A stretch of 54,359 nt of DNA from Deltaproteobacteria bacterium (GTDB lineage: Bacteria; Myxococcota_A; Polyangia; Haliangiales; Haliangiaceae). Below the pieces are notes generated by a model. That model saw nothing but the letters and a program-made list of their open reading frames with translations. It was not told where the DNA came from and did no database searches. The translations under genes were made by a program, and so were the position numbers. Of the stretch, positions 1-8,398 are shown piece after piece (positions within the stretch are counted from its first letter, which is position 1; each line of letters begins with the position of its first letter). The stretch spans positions 1 to 54,359 of the forward strand of contig JAIOQA010000058.1 of NCBI GenBank assembly GCA_021413675.1, written 5' to 3'.

Positions 1-132
1 CGGTTCGCTATCCCGGCGCACGTACGATGCCGCTCTCTGAACGACCACCGGTAAGCCGTGTGCGGGAAATCCGCACGCACGGTTTGAACGGGGGTCCCGA
101 TGCCCGCAAGCGCGGGAACAAGTAAGGATCTA
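1..132 (+). mobile_element. 3' end of a group II intron (truncated by window edge)
   Basis: The first ~130 bases contain a domain V hairpin (see separate entry) followed by a second hairpin with stem CCCGC (103-107) and GCGGG (112-116) that would sit where domain VI is expected. The intron-encoded protein and domains I-IV would lie left of the window. The exact 3' splice point is not certain; a pyrimidine-ended boundary near GGATCTAC (126-133) fits the usual AY end. If so, the intron sits a few bases upstream of the esterase start codon. Seen: the two hairpins. Inferred: that they belong to one intron and where it ends. Confidence 0.55.
53..86 (+). ncRNA. Group II intron domain V
   Basis: The stretch folds as AGCCGTG (54-60) paired with CACGGTT (78-84), then TGCGG (61-65) paired with CCGCA (71-75), closed by a GAAA-containing loop (66-70) and interrupted by a two-base bulge CG (76-77) on the 3' side. 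The AGC catalytic triad (54-56), lower stem, 2-nt bulge and GAAA loop are the hallmarks of the ~34-nt group II intron domain V, which forms the ribozyme active site. The G55-T83 wobble is also at its usual place. I am fairly confident of the motif; activity cannot be judged from this end fragment. Confidence 0.75.
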
Positions 133-135
133 CCA

Positions 136-1005
136 ATGCGCTTCCTCGCGATCGCGTTCGGCGTCGCGGCCTGCACCGGTCCGCGCGTCACCAACGACGT
201 GACGTACGACGACCGGTTCGGCGCCCAGACCACGATGGATGTCTACGAGCCGGCCGATGACACGCCGACCCCGCGACCCGCGGTGCTGGTGATCCACGGC
301 GGCAGCTGGCGCACGCCGACCAAGCGCTCGTCGATGGCCGCCGATGCCGAGCGCCTCGCCGACGCCGGCTACGTCGCGTTCAACATCGACTACCGGCTCG
401 TGCCCGACGGCGGCGAGTTCCCGCACGCGGTGCAGGATTGCTTCTGCGCGCTGGCGTACATCCGCGCGCACGCCGCCGACTGGAACATCGATCCCGCGCG
501 CATCGCGGGCATGGGCTACTCCGCCGGCGGTCACCTCGGCTCGATGCTCGCGGTCGCCGCCGCCGATCCGGTGATCGCGCCGGACTGCGCCGCGGGCACG
601 ACCGGCCCGCTGGTCGCGATGGTGTCGGGCGCGGGCCCGCAGGACATGCGGCTGTTCCCGCAGGTCGCGGCGGTCACCGAGTTCGTCGGCGGCACCAAGG
701 CCGAGGTGCCCGAGCGCTACATCCAGGCGTCGCCGATCACCCACGTGGTCGCCGGCGCGCCGCCGTTCCTGATGATCCACGGCACCGGCGACATCGTCGT
801 GAACATCGAGCACTCGCGCGACATGCGCGCGGCCTTGCGCGCGGTCGGCACCGACGCGCGCCTGCTCGAGATCCCCGGTGGCGGCCACCTGTTCAACCGC
901 GACGTCGACGGCGGTGACTACTCGCTGGTGACGGCGAACGAGTCGCCCGAGGCCTGGGCCGCGACGATCGACTTCCTCGATCGCACGATCGGACCGGTGC
1001 GATGA
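136..1005 (+). CDS. Alpha/beta hydrolase (esterase/lipase, BD-FAE-like), lipoprotein
   Basis: About 289 residues. The fold signature is clear: oxyanion-hole HGG at residues 55-57 (VIHGGSW), nucleophile Ser129 in GYSAGG, a DIVV segment after HGTG giving the acid, and a C-terminal GGGHLFN supplying the catalytic His. This is the HGG-type carboxylesterase family related to bacterial feruloyl/acetyl-xylan esterases; the substrate cannot be named. I chose ATG 136 because AAGGA lies seven bases upstream; an in-frame ATG at 100 lies inside the putative intron hairpin. The N-terminus is very short before a VAAC lipobox (Cys13), shorter than a usual lipoprotein signal, which may reflect truncation by the upstream intron. 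The stop overlaps the next start by ATGA. Confidence 0.85.
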   Translation: MRFLAIAFGVAACTGPRVTNDVTYDDRFGAQTTMDVYEPADDTPTPRPAVLVIHGGSWRTPTKRSSMAADAERLADAGYVAFNIDYRLVPDGGEFPHAVQDCFCALAYIRAHAADWNIDPARIAGMGYSAGGHLGSMLAVAAADPVIAPDCAAGTTGPLVAMVSGAGPQDMRLFPQVAAVTEFVGGTKAEVPERYIQASPITHVVAGAPPFLMIHGTGDIVVNIEHSRDMRAALRAVGTDARLLEIPGGGHLFNRDVDGGDYSLVTANESPEAWAATIDFLDRTIGPVR

Positions 1006-1565
1006 GGGCCGCGATCCTCGTGTGCCTCGCGCTGGCGGTGCCCGCGCTCGCGGTCGCCGAGCCCGCGCCCGAGGCGCCGTACCTGAACGCGGTCTCGCTC
1101 GCGCTGCCGTCGATCGATGGCCTGCGCGGCGCGCAGGTCAGCTACGAGCGCTGGTGCCCGTGTCGGCGGCTGAGCGTCGCGGTCTCGGGGCAGCTGCGCC
1201 AGACCGCGGCCCGCGACTACGGCGGCCTGACCGCGGGCGTGGGCGCCGAGCTCCGCTGGTACTGGCGCGCGCGCGCGTGGCTCACCCACCAGCACCGCGG
1301 CTCGATGGTCGGCTGGTTCCTCGGCGCGCGCGTCGACGTCGCCGCGGACTGGCTCCACGATCGCGTCGACGATCGGTGGCTCGGGACCGGCATGGCGTTC
1401 GGCGTCGCGACCCGCATCGGCTATCGCATCGCGCCGTGGCGCGGCCTCGAGATCACGCCGCTCACCGGCCTGTCGTGGCGCGAGCAGGTCGACCTGAACG
1501 GTCGGGTCCCGGCGAAGGGCGCGTTCTCGATCGTGTTCGGCCTGACCGCGGGCTGGATGTTCTGA
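1002..1565 (+). CDS. Secreted, beta-barrel-like hypothetical protein
   Basis: A 187-residue protein with a clean Sec signal peptide (about residues 1-19, cleavage after ALAVA). The mature part alternates polar and hydrophobic residues and is rich in Trp, Tyr and Arg (for example YWRARAWL, RIGYRIAPWRG), and it ends in an aromatic Met-Phe pair, as small outer-membrane beta-barrels often do. No family is recognised. It overlaps the esterase stop by four bases, so the two are probably co-translated and both act in the envelope. Confidence 0.7.
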   Translation: MRAAILVCLALAVPALAVAEPAPEAPYLNAVSLALPSIDGLRGAQVSYERWCPCRRLSVAVSGQLRQTAARDYGGLTAGVGAELRWYWRARAWLTHQHRGSMVGWFLGARVDVAADWLHDRVDDRWLGTGMAFGVATRIGYRIAPWRGLEITPLTGLSWREQVDLNGRVPAKGAFSIVFGLTAGWMF

Positions 1566-1590
1566 TCGGCGGTCGTGGTACGCCACGACC

Positions 1591-2274
1591 ATGAAGCCAA
1601 CGATCCTGATCTGCGGTCATGGTCCCGGAATCTCCGACGCCGTCGCCCGCCGGTTCGGCCGCGAGGGCCATCCGGTCGCGATCGTCGCGCGCTCGGCCGA
1701 GCGCCTCGCCGCGGCCGCCGCAGCGCTGACCGCCGACGGCATCACCGCGCGCGCGTTCCCGTGCGACCTCGGTGATCCGGTCGCGGTGCGCGCGCTGGTC
1801 GCCGACGTGCGCGGCGCGCTCGGGCCGATCGGTGTCGTGCACTGGAACGCGTACCGCGGCGGCGCGGGCGATCTGCTCACCGCCGATGTCGCCGAGCTGC
1901 GCGGCGTGCTCGACGTCGGCGTGATCGGCATGGTCGCCGCGGTGCAGGCCGCGCTCGCCGACCTCACCGCCGCGCGCGGCGCGGTGCTGGTCACCGGTGG
2001 CGGGCTCGCCTTCTACGATCCGAAGGTCGACGCGATGGCGACCAGCTGGGGATCGATGGGCCTCGCGATCGCGAAGGCCGCGCAGCACAAGACCGCGGGC
2101 CTGCTCCACGCCAAGCTCGCGCCCGCGGGGGTGTACGTCGGCGAGGTGATCGTCACCGGCCTGGTGAAGGGCACCGCGTTCGATCGCGGCCAGGCCACCC
2201 TCGAGCCCGCGGCGATCGCCGAACGCTTCTGGCAGCTGGCGCAGGCGCGGACCGAGACCAGCGTCACCATCTGA
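1591..2274 (+). CDS. SDR-family oxidoreductase, atypical active site
   Basis: A 227-residue Rossmann protein. The cofactor-binding motif is CGHGPGIS near residue 8, a variant of TGxxxGIG, followed by an ARS segment typical of NADP binding. The classical catalytic Ser-Tyr-Lys is not intact: the Ser strand reads VTGGG, and the YxxxK position reads LAIAK, so Lys is kept but Tyr is Leu. The protein is therefore either a non-catalytic SDR or uses a different proton donor. It starts 25 bases after the preceding stop and ends at 2274; a 172-base gap without obvious signals separates it from the next gene. Confidence 0.8.
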   Translation: MKPTILICGHGPGISDAVARRFGREGHPVAIVARSAERLAAAAAALTADGITARAFPCDLGDPVAVRALVADVRGALGPIGVVHWNAYRGGAGDLLTADVAELRGVLDVGVIGMVAAVQAALADLTAARGAVLVTGGGLAFYDPKVDAMATSWGSMGLAIAKAAQHKTAGLLHAKLAPAGVYVGEVIVTGLVKGTAFDRGQATLEPAAIAERFWQLAQARTETSVTI

Positions 2275-2446
2275 CGGAGCCCTGCGCCGAGCTGGCGCGA
2301 CCTGCACTAAGTTGCAGCGACGTGCTGACTCGCTCACGCCTCAATGCCAGTGATGGTGAGGAGATGCGCGCGGTGGTCGGCGGCATTGTGCACTAGCGTC
2401 CGCGACGGGGAGTCACGGTCCGCACAGTTCCGGGAGGTACACATCG

Positions 2447-4441
2447 ATGGCACGCACGCGTCTCACGGGTCTCGCAGGTCTCTTCATCTCTGGCGTCGCG
2501 GCGCTCGCCGCATGTGGTCCGTCGGGCGATAGCCCCGACGCGCGCACCGGCGACGTCATCGACGGCGGCACGCAATGCACCGCCGAGGGCTCGAACCGCT
2601 GCCAGGGCTCGACCTATCAGGTCTGCCACAGCGGCAACTGGGACGTGCAGACGCAGTGCCCCCTCAAGTGCGACGACGCGCTTGGATGCGTCGCGTGCAA
2701 CCCGGGCGTGCTGTCGTGCAGCGGCCAGGACGTCGTGCAGTGCGATAGCCAGGGCAACCCCGGCAGCGTCGTCATGACCTGCAGCGGCACGCAGATCTGC
2801 TCCAACGGCGCGTGCGTCGACCCGTGCGAGGAGGCCGCGACCAACCGCAGCTACCTCGGCTGCGAGTACTGGGCGGTCGATCTCGACAACGCCACCGAGG
2901 TCCTCGGGCTGCCGACCGGCAACAGCTGCGCCGCGTTCGGCACCGACGCGAAGCTCCTGCAGAGCGTGAAGGTGTGCACGAAGCCGGACACGTCGACCAC
3001 TCCTGCGGGCACCCTCGTCGCAGGACTTTGCGACGCTGATGATGCATGCCCGGACAACACGTGGGCGTGCACGGCGAAGAGCATCTGCGGCCTCGACGCC
3101 CAGCACTCGCCGTTCGCGATCGTCGTGTCGAACCCCCAGACCAAGGCCGTCGACGTCACGATCTCCAACGCGGCCGGCACGACCAAGACCGTCAGCGTCG
3201 CCGCCTCGACCGTGACCTCGATCTTCCCGCAGCAGCTCGGCTTCGCGGATCAGTCGCTCGACCAGAGCATGAAGGGCAAGAACGCCTACAAGCTCACCTC
3301 GACCACGCCGATCGTCGCGTACCAGTTCAACCCGCTCGACAACGTCGGCGTGTTCTCGAACGACGCGTCGCTGCTGCTGCCGCGCACGACGTTCGACACG
3401 AAGTACTACGCGCTCGTCCTCTCGACGCTCACCCGCCGCGTCCAGGACGCCGCGAACATGGATTACGGCACCAACGACTACAACGGCTACGTCACGATCG
3501 TCGCCTGGCAGGACGGCACGCACATCGACGTCACGCCGACCGCCAACGTCCGCGCCAACACCGCGGGTGGCGTCGCCGCGATCAACGCCGGCACCAAGAC
3601 CTCGTTTGTGCTCGACGCCTACGAGGTGCTCAACCTCGAGTCGGTCGGCGCCACCGTCAACGGCATCGCCGGTCCGGATCTCACCGGCACGCTCATCGAG
3701 TCGACCGACACCAAGACCTTCGGCGTGTTCTCGGGCACCGAGGCCTCGGTCGTGCCGAGCGACACGCCGGGCGGCCTGTTCACCAACGGCCCGTGCTGCG
3801 CCGACCACCTCGAGGAGATGATGTTCCCGACCTCGACGTGGGGAAAGACCTTCGCGATCGCGCGCAGCCAGGTGCGGCTCACGATGAAGGCCGAGAACGA
3901 CGTCATCCGCGTCATGGCGCAGAAGCCCGGCACGACGGTCACGTTCACGCCGTCACCCGTGAAGGGCACGTGCGGCTCGCTCGACGCGGGCAAGTTCTGC
4001 CAGGTCGAGATCAGCGCCGACACCAAGATCGTCGCGAGCGAGCCGATCCTCGTCGGTCACTACCTCACGTCGACGATCTGGCAGGACCTGTTCGGCATCC
4101 AGACCGTCGGCTCGGGCGATCCGTCGCTGGCAGTCGCCGTGCCGGTCGAGCAGTTCCGCGACTCGTACGCGATCCTCGTGCCGTCGCAGTACGACGCGAC
4201 CTACGTCTCGCTGGTCGTGCCCGACGGCACCAGCGTCGCCCTCGACGGAACCGACGTGACCGGCCAGCTCGCGGCCTTCGGCGGCGGCTTCAAGGGCGGG
4301 CGCGTGAAGATCGCGACGGCCGGGCCCCACAACATCACGTGCCCCGGCGGTGGCTGTGGCGTCGAGCTCTACGGCTACAGCGACGCGGTCTCGTACATGA
4401 TCGCCGGTGGCCTCGACCTGAAGCAGATCGTCATCAACTGA
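2447..4441 (+). CDS. IgGFc-binding-type surface lipoprotein
   Basis: A 664-residue protein with a lipoprotein signal (hydrophobic stretch then LAAC near residue 23) and a short Asp/Gly linker. Residues ~40-130 form a Cys-rich region of repeated CxxxGxxxC units, followed by a long domain with the features of the IgGFc-binding N-terminal family: segments such as VAYQFNPLDN, LLLPRTTF and the region around AYKLTSTTPIVAYQF. In the mammalian Fc-gamma-binding protein this domain is N-terminal; in myxobacteria it appears as stand-alone surface lipoproteins of unknown function. GGGAGG lies upstream of ATG 2447. The 3' end overlaps the convergent M50 gene by eight bases. Confidence 0.85.
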   Translation: MARTRLTGLAGLFISGVAALAACGPSGDSPDARTGDVIDGGTQCTAEGSNRCQGSTYQVCHSGNWDVQTQCPLKCDDALGCVACNPGVLSCSGQDVVQCDSQGNPGSVVMTCSGTQICSNGACVDPCEEAATNRSYLGCEYWAVDLDNATEVLGLPTGNSCAAFGTDAKLLQSVKVCTKPDTSTTPAGTLVAGLCDADDACPDNTWACTAKSICGLDAQHSPFAIVVSNPQTKAVDVTISNAAGTTKTVSVAASTVTSIFPQQLGFADQSLDQSMKGKNAYKLTSTTPIVAYQFNPLDNVGVFSNDASLLLPRTTFDTKYYALVLSTLTRRVQDAANMDYGTNDYNGYVTIVAWQDGTHIDVTPTANVRANTAGGVAAINAGTKTSFVLDAYEVLNLESVGATVNGIAGPDLTGTLIESTDTKTFGVFSGTEASVVPSDTPGGLFTNGPCCADHLEEMMFPTSTWGKTFAIARSQVRLTMKAENDVIRVMAQKPGTTVTFTPSPVKGTCGSLDAGKFCQVEISADTKIVASEPILVGHYLTSTIWQDLFGIQTVGSGDPSLAVAVPVEQFRDSYAILVPSQYDATYVSLVVPDGTSVALDGTDVTGQLAAFGGGFKGGRVKIATAGPHNITCPGGGCGVELYGYSDAVSYMIAGGLDLKQIVIN

Positions 4442-5234
4442 GCGCGCGCGCCGCCGCCGCGCGCCGCGGGCGGAAGTACAGCCACGCGGCGCCGGCCAGC
4501 ACCGCGGCCGAGAACGCCGCGCAGACCAGGCCCCACAGCCAGTAGGTCCCGCCGAGCGCCTCGGCCATGCGCTGGGTGTCGGACGCGATCAGCTTGCCGT
4601 CGCTCATCTGGCCGATGCCCTCCTTGGTGAAGAGGTAGTCGCCGCGCGAGTAGACGCTGAGCGCCAGCTGGGTCGCGAGGAACACCAGCGCGATCTGCGC
4701 GACCTCGGCGCTGGCGCGCAGCGCGATCGCGAGGCAGGTGGCGGCGACGATCGCGATCGCCACCCAGCCGAACACGCCGCGCGTCCACAGGACGAGCGTG
4801 AGCGCGAAGAACCCGCCGGTGAGGCCCAGGCACCAGCGCGCCAGGCGCGGCCGCAGCCCGAGCACGAGGAACAGCGCGGCGGCGACCGCGGGGCCGCACA
4901 GACCGCCGGCCGACACGAACGCGCTCGCGACGCCCTCGGGCTTGCTGCACATCGCGTAGCCCGAGGCGTCGCTGAACATGTGCAGCGAGTGCCAGGTGCC
5001 GACGAACAAGGCCGCGACGCCGTGGCCCATCTCGTGGACCATCGTCGACAGGAACACCAGCGGCCACGCGAGCACCTGCAGGCTCGGCGTGAGGTAGAGC
5101 GCGAGCGTGACGACCGTGCAGCCGGCGAGCACCCAGCGGGCCTGGCTCGACAGCGCGGCGCGATCGGGCGGCAGCGCGCGCGGATCGACGCGGGGCTTCG
5201 GGCGCTCGGGGGCCTTCGCGGTGGGCGTGCTCAT
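4434..5234 (-). CDS. M50B-like membrane metalloprotease
   Basis: A 266-residue multi-pass protein. The HExxH zinc motif is present as HEMGH within STMVHEMGHG at about residue 67, inside a hydrophobic segment, and is followed by at least four more membrane helices. This fits the peptidase M50B-like family of putative intramembrane zinc proteases. The N-terminal 30 residues are a Pro/Arg-rich cytosolic tail. The substrate is unknown. The gene is divergent from fabI and shares with it an upstream region holding an 18-bp palindrome; it is convergent with, and slightly overlaps, the IgGFc-binding gene. Confidence 0.8.
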   Translation of the reverse strand: MSTPTAKAPERPKPRVDPRALPPDRAALSSQARWVLAGCTVVTLALYLTPSLQVLAWPLVFLSTMVHEMGHGVAALFVGTWHSLHMFSDASGYAMCSKPEGVASAFVSAGGLCGPAVAAALFLVLGLRPRLARWCLGLTGGFFALTLVLWTRGVFGWVAIAIVAATCLAIALRASAEVAQIALVFLATQLALSVYSRGDYLFTKEGIGQMSDGKLIASDTQRMAEALGGTYWLWGLVCAAFSAAVLAGAAWLYFRPRRAAAARALS

Positions 5235-5248
5235 CGCGCGAGTCTAAG

Positions 5249-5274
5249 ACACCGCTCGGTGTTCTAGAACACCG
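5249..5274. promoter_or_regulatory. 18-bp palindrome plus extra half-site between M50 protease and fabI
   Basis: CGGTGTTCTAGAACACCG (5257-5274) is a perfect 18-bp palindrome. A third copy of the half-site ACACCG stands at 5249-5254. The block lies 15 bases upstream of the minus-strand protease start and about 50 bases upstream of fabI, the right place for a dimeric repressor controlling one or both genes. The perfect symmetry is seen; the regulator and function are inferred. A TetR-type or LexA-type protein would be the first candidates. Confidence 0.5.
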
Positions 5275-5323
5275 GGCGCGACGGCTGGCCGCGATCTCGC
5301 AGGGCGCGTGATATGAACCGCGC

Positions 5324-6232
5324 ATGCTCAGCATCGATCTCACGGGCAAGCGCGCGCTGGTTGCGGGTGTTGCCGACGACGGCGGATTCGGGTTTGCGAT
5401 CGCGAAGGCGCTGGCCCAGGCCGGCGCCAAGGTCTGCGTCGGCACGTGGCCGCCGGCGCTCGGCGTGTTCCGGCTGCTGCTCAAGGGCGGCAAGATGGAC
5501 CAGTCGATGGCGATGCCCGATGGCTCCAAGCTCGAGTTCGAGCGCATCTACGCGCTCGACGCCGAGTTCGACGCGCTCGAGGATGCGCCGGCGGAGCTGC
5601 GCGAGTCGAAGCGCTACCGCGATCAGGGCGACTTCTCGATCGGCGGCGTGGCCGCGCAGATGAAGGCCGAGTTCGGCGAGGGCGGCATCGACATCGTGGT
5701 GCACAGCCTCGCCAACGGGTCCGAGGTGAAGAAGCCGCTGCTCGAGACCAGCCGCAAGGGCTACCTCGGCGCGCTCTCGGCCTCGAGCTATTCGCTGGTG
5801 TCGATGGTGCAGCGCTTCGGCCCGATCATGTCTCCGCGCGGCTCGTTCCTGTCGCTGTCGTACATGGCGTCGGAGCGGGTCGTGCCCGGCTACGGCGGCG
5901 GCATGTCGTCGGCGAAGGCGGCGCTCGAGTCGGACACCCGCGTGCTGGCCTACGAGGCCGGCCGCGCGTGGGGCCACCGCGTGAACTGCATCTCGGCCGG
6001 CGCGTACGCGTCGCGCGCGGCCAGCGCGATCGGCTTCATCAAGCAGATGATCGACTACACCACGCGCAACGCGCCGCTGCCCGAGCCGCTCGAGGCCCAC
6101 GAGGTCGGCGCGACCGCGGCGTTCCTCGCGTCGCCGCTCGCGAGCGGCATCACCGGCACGACCGTGTTCGTCGACAAGGGCTACTCGGTGATGGGCGTCG
6201 CGGTCGATCGCGAGAACCCGGCCGCGACCTGA
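5324..6232 (+). CDS. fabI: Enoyl-[acyl-carrier-protein] reductase (NADH), plant-type FabI
   Basis: A 302-residue SDR that reduces trans-2-enoyl-ACP, the last step of fatty-acid elongation. The glycine-rich motif reads [14 protein letters not shown] (residues 14-27), and the FabI-specific catalytic pair is present as YGGGMSSAK (Tyr190, Met194, Lys198), with an additional Tyr180 in SLSYMAS. It is longer than typical E. coli-type FabI because of an insert around residues 46-100 containing charged segments; such an insert is known from plant and apicomplexan ENRs. The C-terminus [13 protein letters not shown] is typical. ATG 5324 is the first good start. A palindrome lies about 50 bases upstream. 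Confidence 0.88.
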   Translation: MLSIDLTGKRALVAGVADDGGFGFAIAKALAQAGAKVCVGTWPPALGVFRLLLKGGKMDQSMAMPDGSKLEFERIYALDAEFDALEDAPAELRESKRYRDQGDFSIGGVAAQMKAEFGEGGIDIVVHSLANGSEVKKPLLETSRKGYLGALSASSYSLVSMVQRFGPIMSPRGSFLSLSYMASERVVPGYGGGMSSAKAALESDTRVLAYEAGRAWGHRVNCISAGAYASRAASAIGFIKQMIDYTTRNAPLPEPLEAHEVGATAAFLASPLASGITGTTVFVDKGYSVMGVAVDRENPAAT

Positions 6233-6268
6233 CGCGCGGGTTCCGCGGATCGTCTGCGTGGACCAACC

Positions 6269-6303
6269 TGGACCAGGTGCACCGCGCGCTGCACCCAGGT
6301 CCA
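6269..6303 (+). terminator. Stem-loop downstream of fabI
   Basis: TGGACC-A-GGTGCA (6269-6281) pairs with TGCACC-CA-GGTCCA (6290-6303) around an eight-base loop, giving two six-base-pair helices separated by an uneven internal loop. It lies 37 bases after the fabI stop and has no T-run, so it could be a factor-assisted terminator or an mRNA 3' stabiliser. The sequence TGGACC is also repeated just upstream (6259-6264). Confidence 0.45.
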
Positions 6304-6429
6304 CGTCGCGCCGCGCCCAGGGACGTCGTCGCTGTCGATCGGCTGCGCGCGGTGCCCCCTTCGCCGTCGAGCCCGCGCCGATGCGGTCGCGCGCGCCGAT
6401 GTGGCCACGCGCTTGCAATCACGCTGCGC

Positions 6430-6852
6430 ATGATCGGATTTCGCTGGACCACCTCGACGATCGGCCCGTGCGTGAACTGCCGCACGCCCGTGACGCTCAA
6501 GAGGAACTACCTGCTGCTGTTCTACATCCCCATCCCGCTCGGCGGCCCGTCGATGTCGTGCGCCTGTCCCGCGGGGCATCGCCCGCAGCTCGCGGCGCAG
6601 GCGCAGGCGCAGGTCGGCGCACCGATGCTCGGCATCGCCCCGGTCGGCGCGTATCCCGGCGCGGCGCCGATGGCGATGGCGGCCGCGCCGATGAGTGCGG
6701 CACCGATCGGCGCGCCGATGGCCTACGCGCCGGCCGCTGCAGCGCCGGCGGTCGCGATGCCGGTGTACCCATGTCTGCAGTGCCAGACGACGCTGCTCTG
6801 GGCGGCCCCGTACCAGCGCTGGTTCTGCCCGCGCTGCCAGCAGTACCGCTGA
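6430..6852 (+). CDS. Zinc-ribbon protein with Ala/Met/Pro-rich linker
   Basis: About 140 residues. The N-terminal part has CVNC and, after a hydrophobic stretch ([13 protein letters not shown]), CAC, like the zinc-ribbon plus membrane-loop proteins with a CxxC...PLxPxxxC layout. A low-complexity segment of Ala, Met, Pro and Gly follows (about residues 55-110). The C-terminus is a second ribbon: CLQC, a Trp ten residues on, then WFCPRC. The same C-terminal ribbon style occurs in the protein at 19981-20514. ATG 6430 is the first start after the fabI stem-loop. Function is unknown. Confidence 0.65.
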   Translation: MIGFRWTTSTIGPCVNCRTPVTLKRNYLLLFYIPIPLGGPSMSCACPAGHRPQLAAQAQAQVGAPMLGIAPVGAYPGAAPMAMAAAPMSAAPIGAPMAYAPAAAAPAVAMPVYPCLQCQTTLLWAAPYQRWFCPRCQQYR

Positions 6853-6874
6853 CCGGCTGGAGCCGTCGTGGTCG

Positions 6875-7750
6875 TCAGGTGGGACGGATCGACTTCGACG
6901 CGAGCTCGATCGCCACGGCCATCTCGAGCGCGGTCGCGAAGCGCTCGTTCGGCTCCTTGGCGAGCGCGTGCGTGAGCACGTCCTCCATCGCGTCGGGCAC
7001 GCCGGTGCCGGGCGCGATGTCCTCGATCATCGGCGGCGAGTCGGTGAGGTGCATGCTGATCAGCTCGAAGTCATCGACCGCGACGAACGGCGGGCGCCCG
7101 GCCATGAGCTCGAACAGGATCACGCCCATCGCGTAGAGGTCGCTGCGCTGATCGCCGGTCTCGCCGCGCAGGCGCTCGGGCGCGACGTAGGTCAGGCTGC
7201 CGACGACGTGGCCCTGCTGGGTGAGCTTGCTCGAGCCCTCGAGCGAGGCGAACCCGAAATCGATGAGCACGACCCGATCGAACGGCCCTGGCGACGGCTC
7301 GAGCATCAGGTTCGCGGGCTTGAGGTCGCGGTGCAGCACCGGGATGGCATGGACCGCGGCCAGGCCCTGCAGCGCCTGCCACGCGTAGCTCGCGGCGCGC
7401 GCGGGCCCGACCTTGCCCTCGCTCTTGAGCACGGTGCGCAGCGACTTGCCGCGCATCAACTCGACGACGAGGAACGGCTCGCCCAGCTCGGTGGCGCCGC
7501 TGCCGAGCAGCTGCGCGACGTTGCGGTGGCGGATCATCCCCTGGACGTGGGCCTCGCGCTCGAACCGGCGCAGCGCCTCGGGCTCGCGCGCGAGCGATTG
7601 CCGGAGGATCTTGATCGCCACGCGGGCAGGCCCGGTGCCGGCCCGGTGATCGAGCGCCTGGTAGACGTCGGCCATCGCGCCGCGACCGATCAGCCGTTCG
7701 AGCTGATAGCGATCCTGAAGGACCGTTCCGACGCGTTCCTGAGCGGACAT
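6875..7750 (-). CDS. Serine/threonine protein kinase (Hanks type)
   Basis: A 291-residue kinase with all catalytic landmarks: glycine loop GRGAMADVY (22-30), Lys47 in [14 protein letters not shown] with Asp142, DFG at 164-166 and APERL in the activation segment. It ends soon after the kinase domain and has no membrane helix or sensor domain, so it is cytosolic and presumably recruited or activated by a partner. Many such kinases occur in myxobacteria. It is divergent from pyrR, 84 bases apart. Confidence 0.93.
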   Translation of the reverse strand: MSAQERVGTVLQDRYQLERLIGRGAMADVYQALDHRAGTGPARVAIKILRQSLAREPEALRRFEREAHVQGMIRHRNVAQLLGSGATELGEPFLVVELMRGKSLRTVLKSEGKVGPARAASYAWQALQGLAAVHAIPVLHRDLKPANLMLEPSPGPFDRVVLIDFGFASLEGSSKLTQQGHVVGSLTYVAPERLRGETGDQRSDLYAMGVILFELMAGRPPFVAVDDFELISMHLTDSPPMIEDIAPGTGVPDAMEDVLTHALAKEPNERFATALEMAVAIELASKSIRPT

Positions 7751-7799
7751 CTACGAACCACGTCGACGATACACCGTTGGCACGCCGCGCCGCGAGGCC

Positions 7800-7828
7800 T
7801 TGACCCGCCGCGTTGGGCGCGGTACGCG
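7800..7828 (+). promoter_or_regulatory. Possible promoter of pyrR-pyrB
   Basis: TTGACC (7800-7805) is a near-consensus -35 box. With a 17-base spacer the -10 would be TACGCG (7823-7828), which is weak. Transcription would begin at about the GTG start, so the mRNA would be nearly leaderless. Low confidence because of the poor -10. Confidence 0.3.
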
Positions 7829-7834
7829 GGATGC

Positions 7835-8398
7835 GTGGATCGCACGCCTCTGGTCGTCCGACGCACCCTCGCGGACGCCGCCGACGTGGCCCGGATGGCC
7901 CGCCGCCTGGCCCACGAGATCGTCGAGAAGCACCGCGGCACCGCGGGCCTGGCGCTCGTCGGGATCCGCACCGGCGGCTGGCACCTGGCCCGGCGGCTGG
8001 CGGCCCTCATCGCCGAGGCGGAGGGATCGGCACCGCTGCTGGGCGCGGTCGACATCGCGCTCTACCGCGACGACGTGTACGACCGGCTGGCGCCGGCCAT
8101 CGGTCCGACCGACCTGCCGTTCGCGCTAGACGGCGTGCGGATCGTGCTGGTCGACGATGTCCTCTACACCGGCCGGACCGTGCGCGCCGCGCTCGACGCG
8201 CTGGTCGACTACGGCCGGCCGCGCGCGGTACGGCTGGCGGTGCTGGTCGATCGCGGCCTGCGCGAGCTGCCGATCCAGGCCGACGTCGTCGGCATGACCG
8301 TGTCGACCGAGCCGACCGATCGGGTCTCGGTGACCTTCAGCGAGGCCGGCGGCGGCGCCATCGACGAGGTCCGCTTGCTGGGCAGGGAGAACGCATGA
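7835..8398 (+). CDS. pyrR: Bifunctional pyr regulator / uracil phosphoribosyltransferase
   Basis: A 187-residue PRTase. The PRPP-binding loop [17 protein letters not shown] near residue 110 and the early VGIRTGG and DIALYRDD segments are diagnostic of PyrR. The family converts uracil plus PRPP to UMP and, in Bacillus, binds pyr mRNA to attenuate transcription. GTG 7835 is chosen because it gives the normal family length and the N-terminus of PyrR; no ATG is available in frame nearby. The stop overlaps pyrB by ATGA, so the pair is co-translated. The short space upstream leaves no room for a Bacillus-type attenuator, so any regulation here may differ. Confidence 0.88.
   Translation: MDRTPLVVRRTLADAADVARMARRLAHEIVEKHRGTAGLALVGIRTGGWHLARRLAALIAEAEGSAPLLGAVDIALYRDDVYDRLAPAIGPTDLPFALDGVRIVLVDDVLYTGRTVRAALDALVDYGRPRAVRLAVLVDRGLRELPIQADVVGMTVSTEPTDRVSVTFSEAGGGAIDEVRLLGRENA

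Noticed and set aside
2393-3808. A 471-codon minus-strand frame opposite the IgGFc-binding lipoprotein gene
   Set aside because: It has no recognisable domain and low-complexity residue use; the plus-strand gene has a signal peptide, lipobox and ribosome site.
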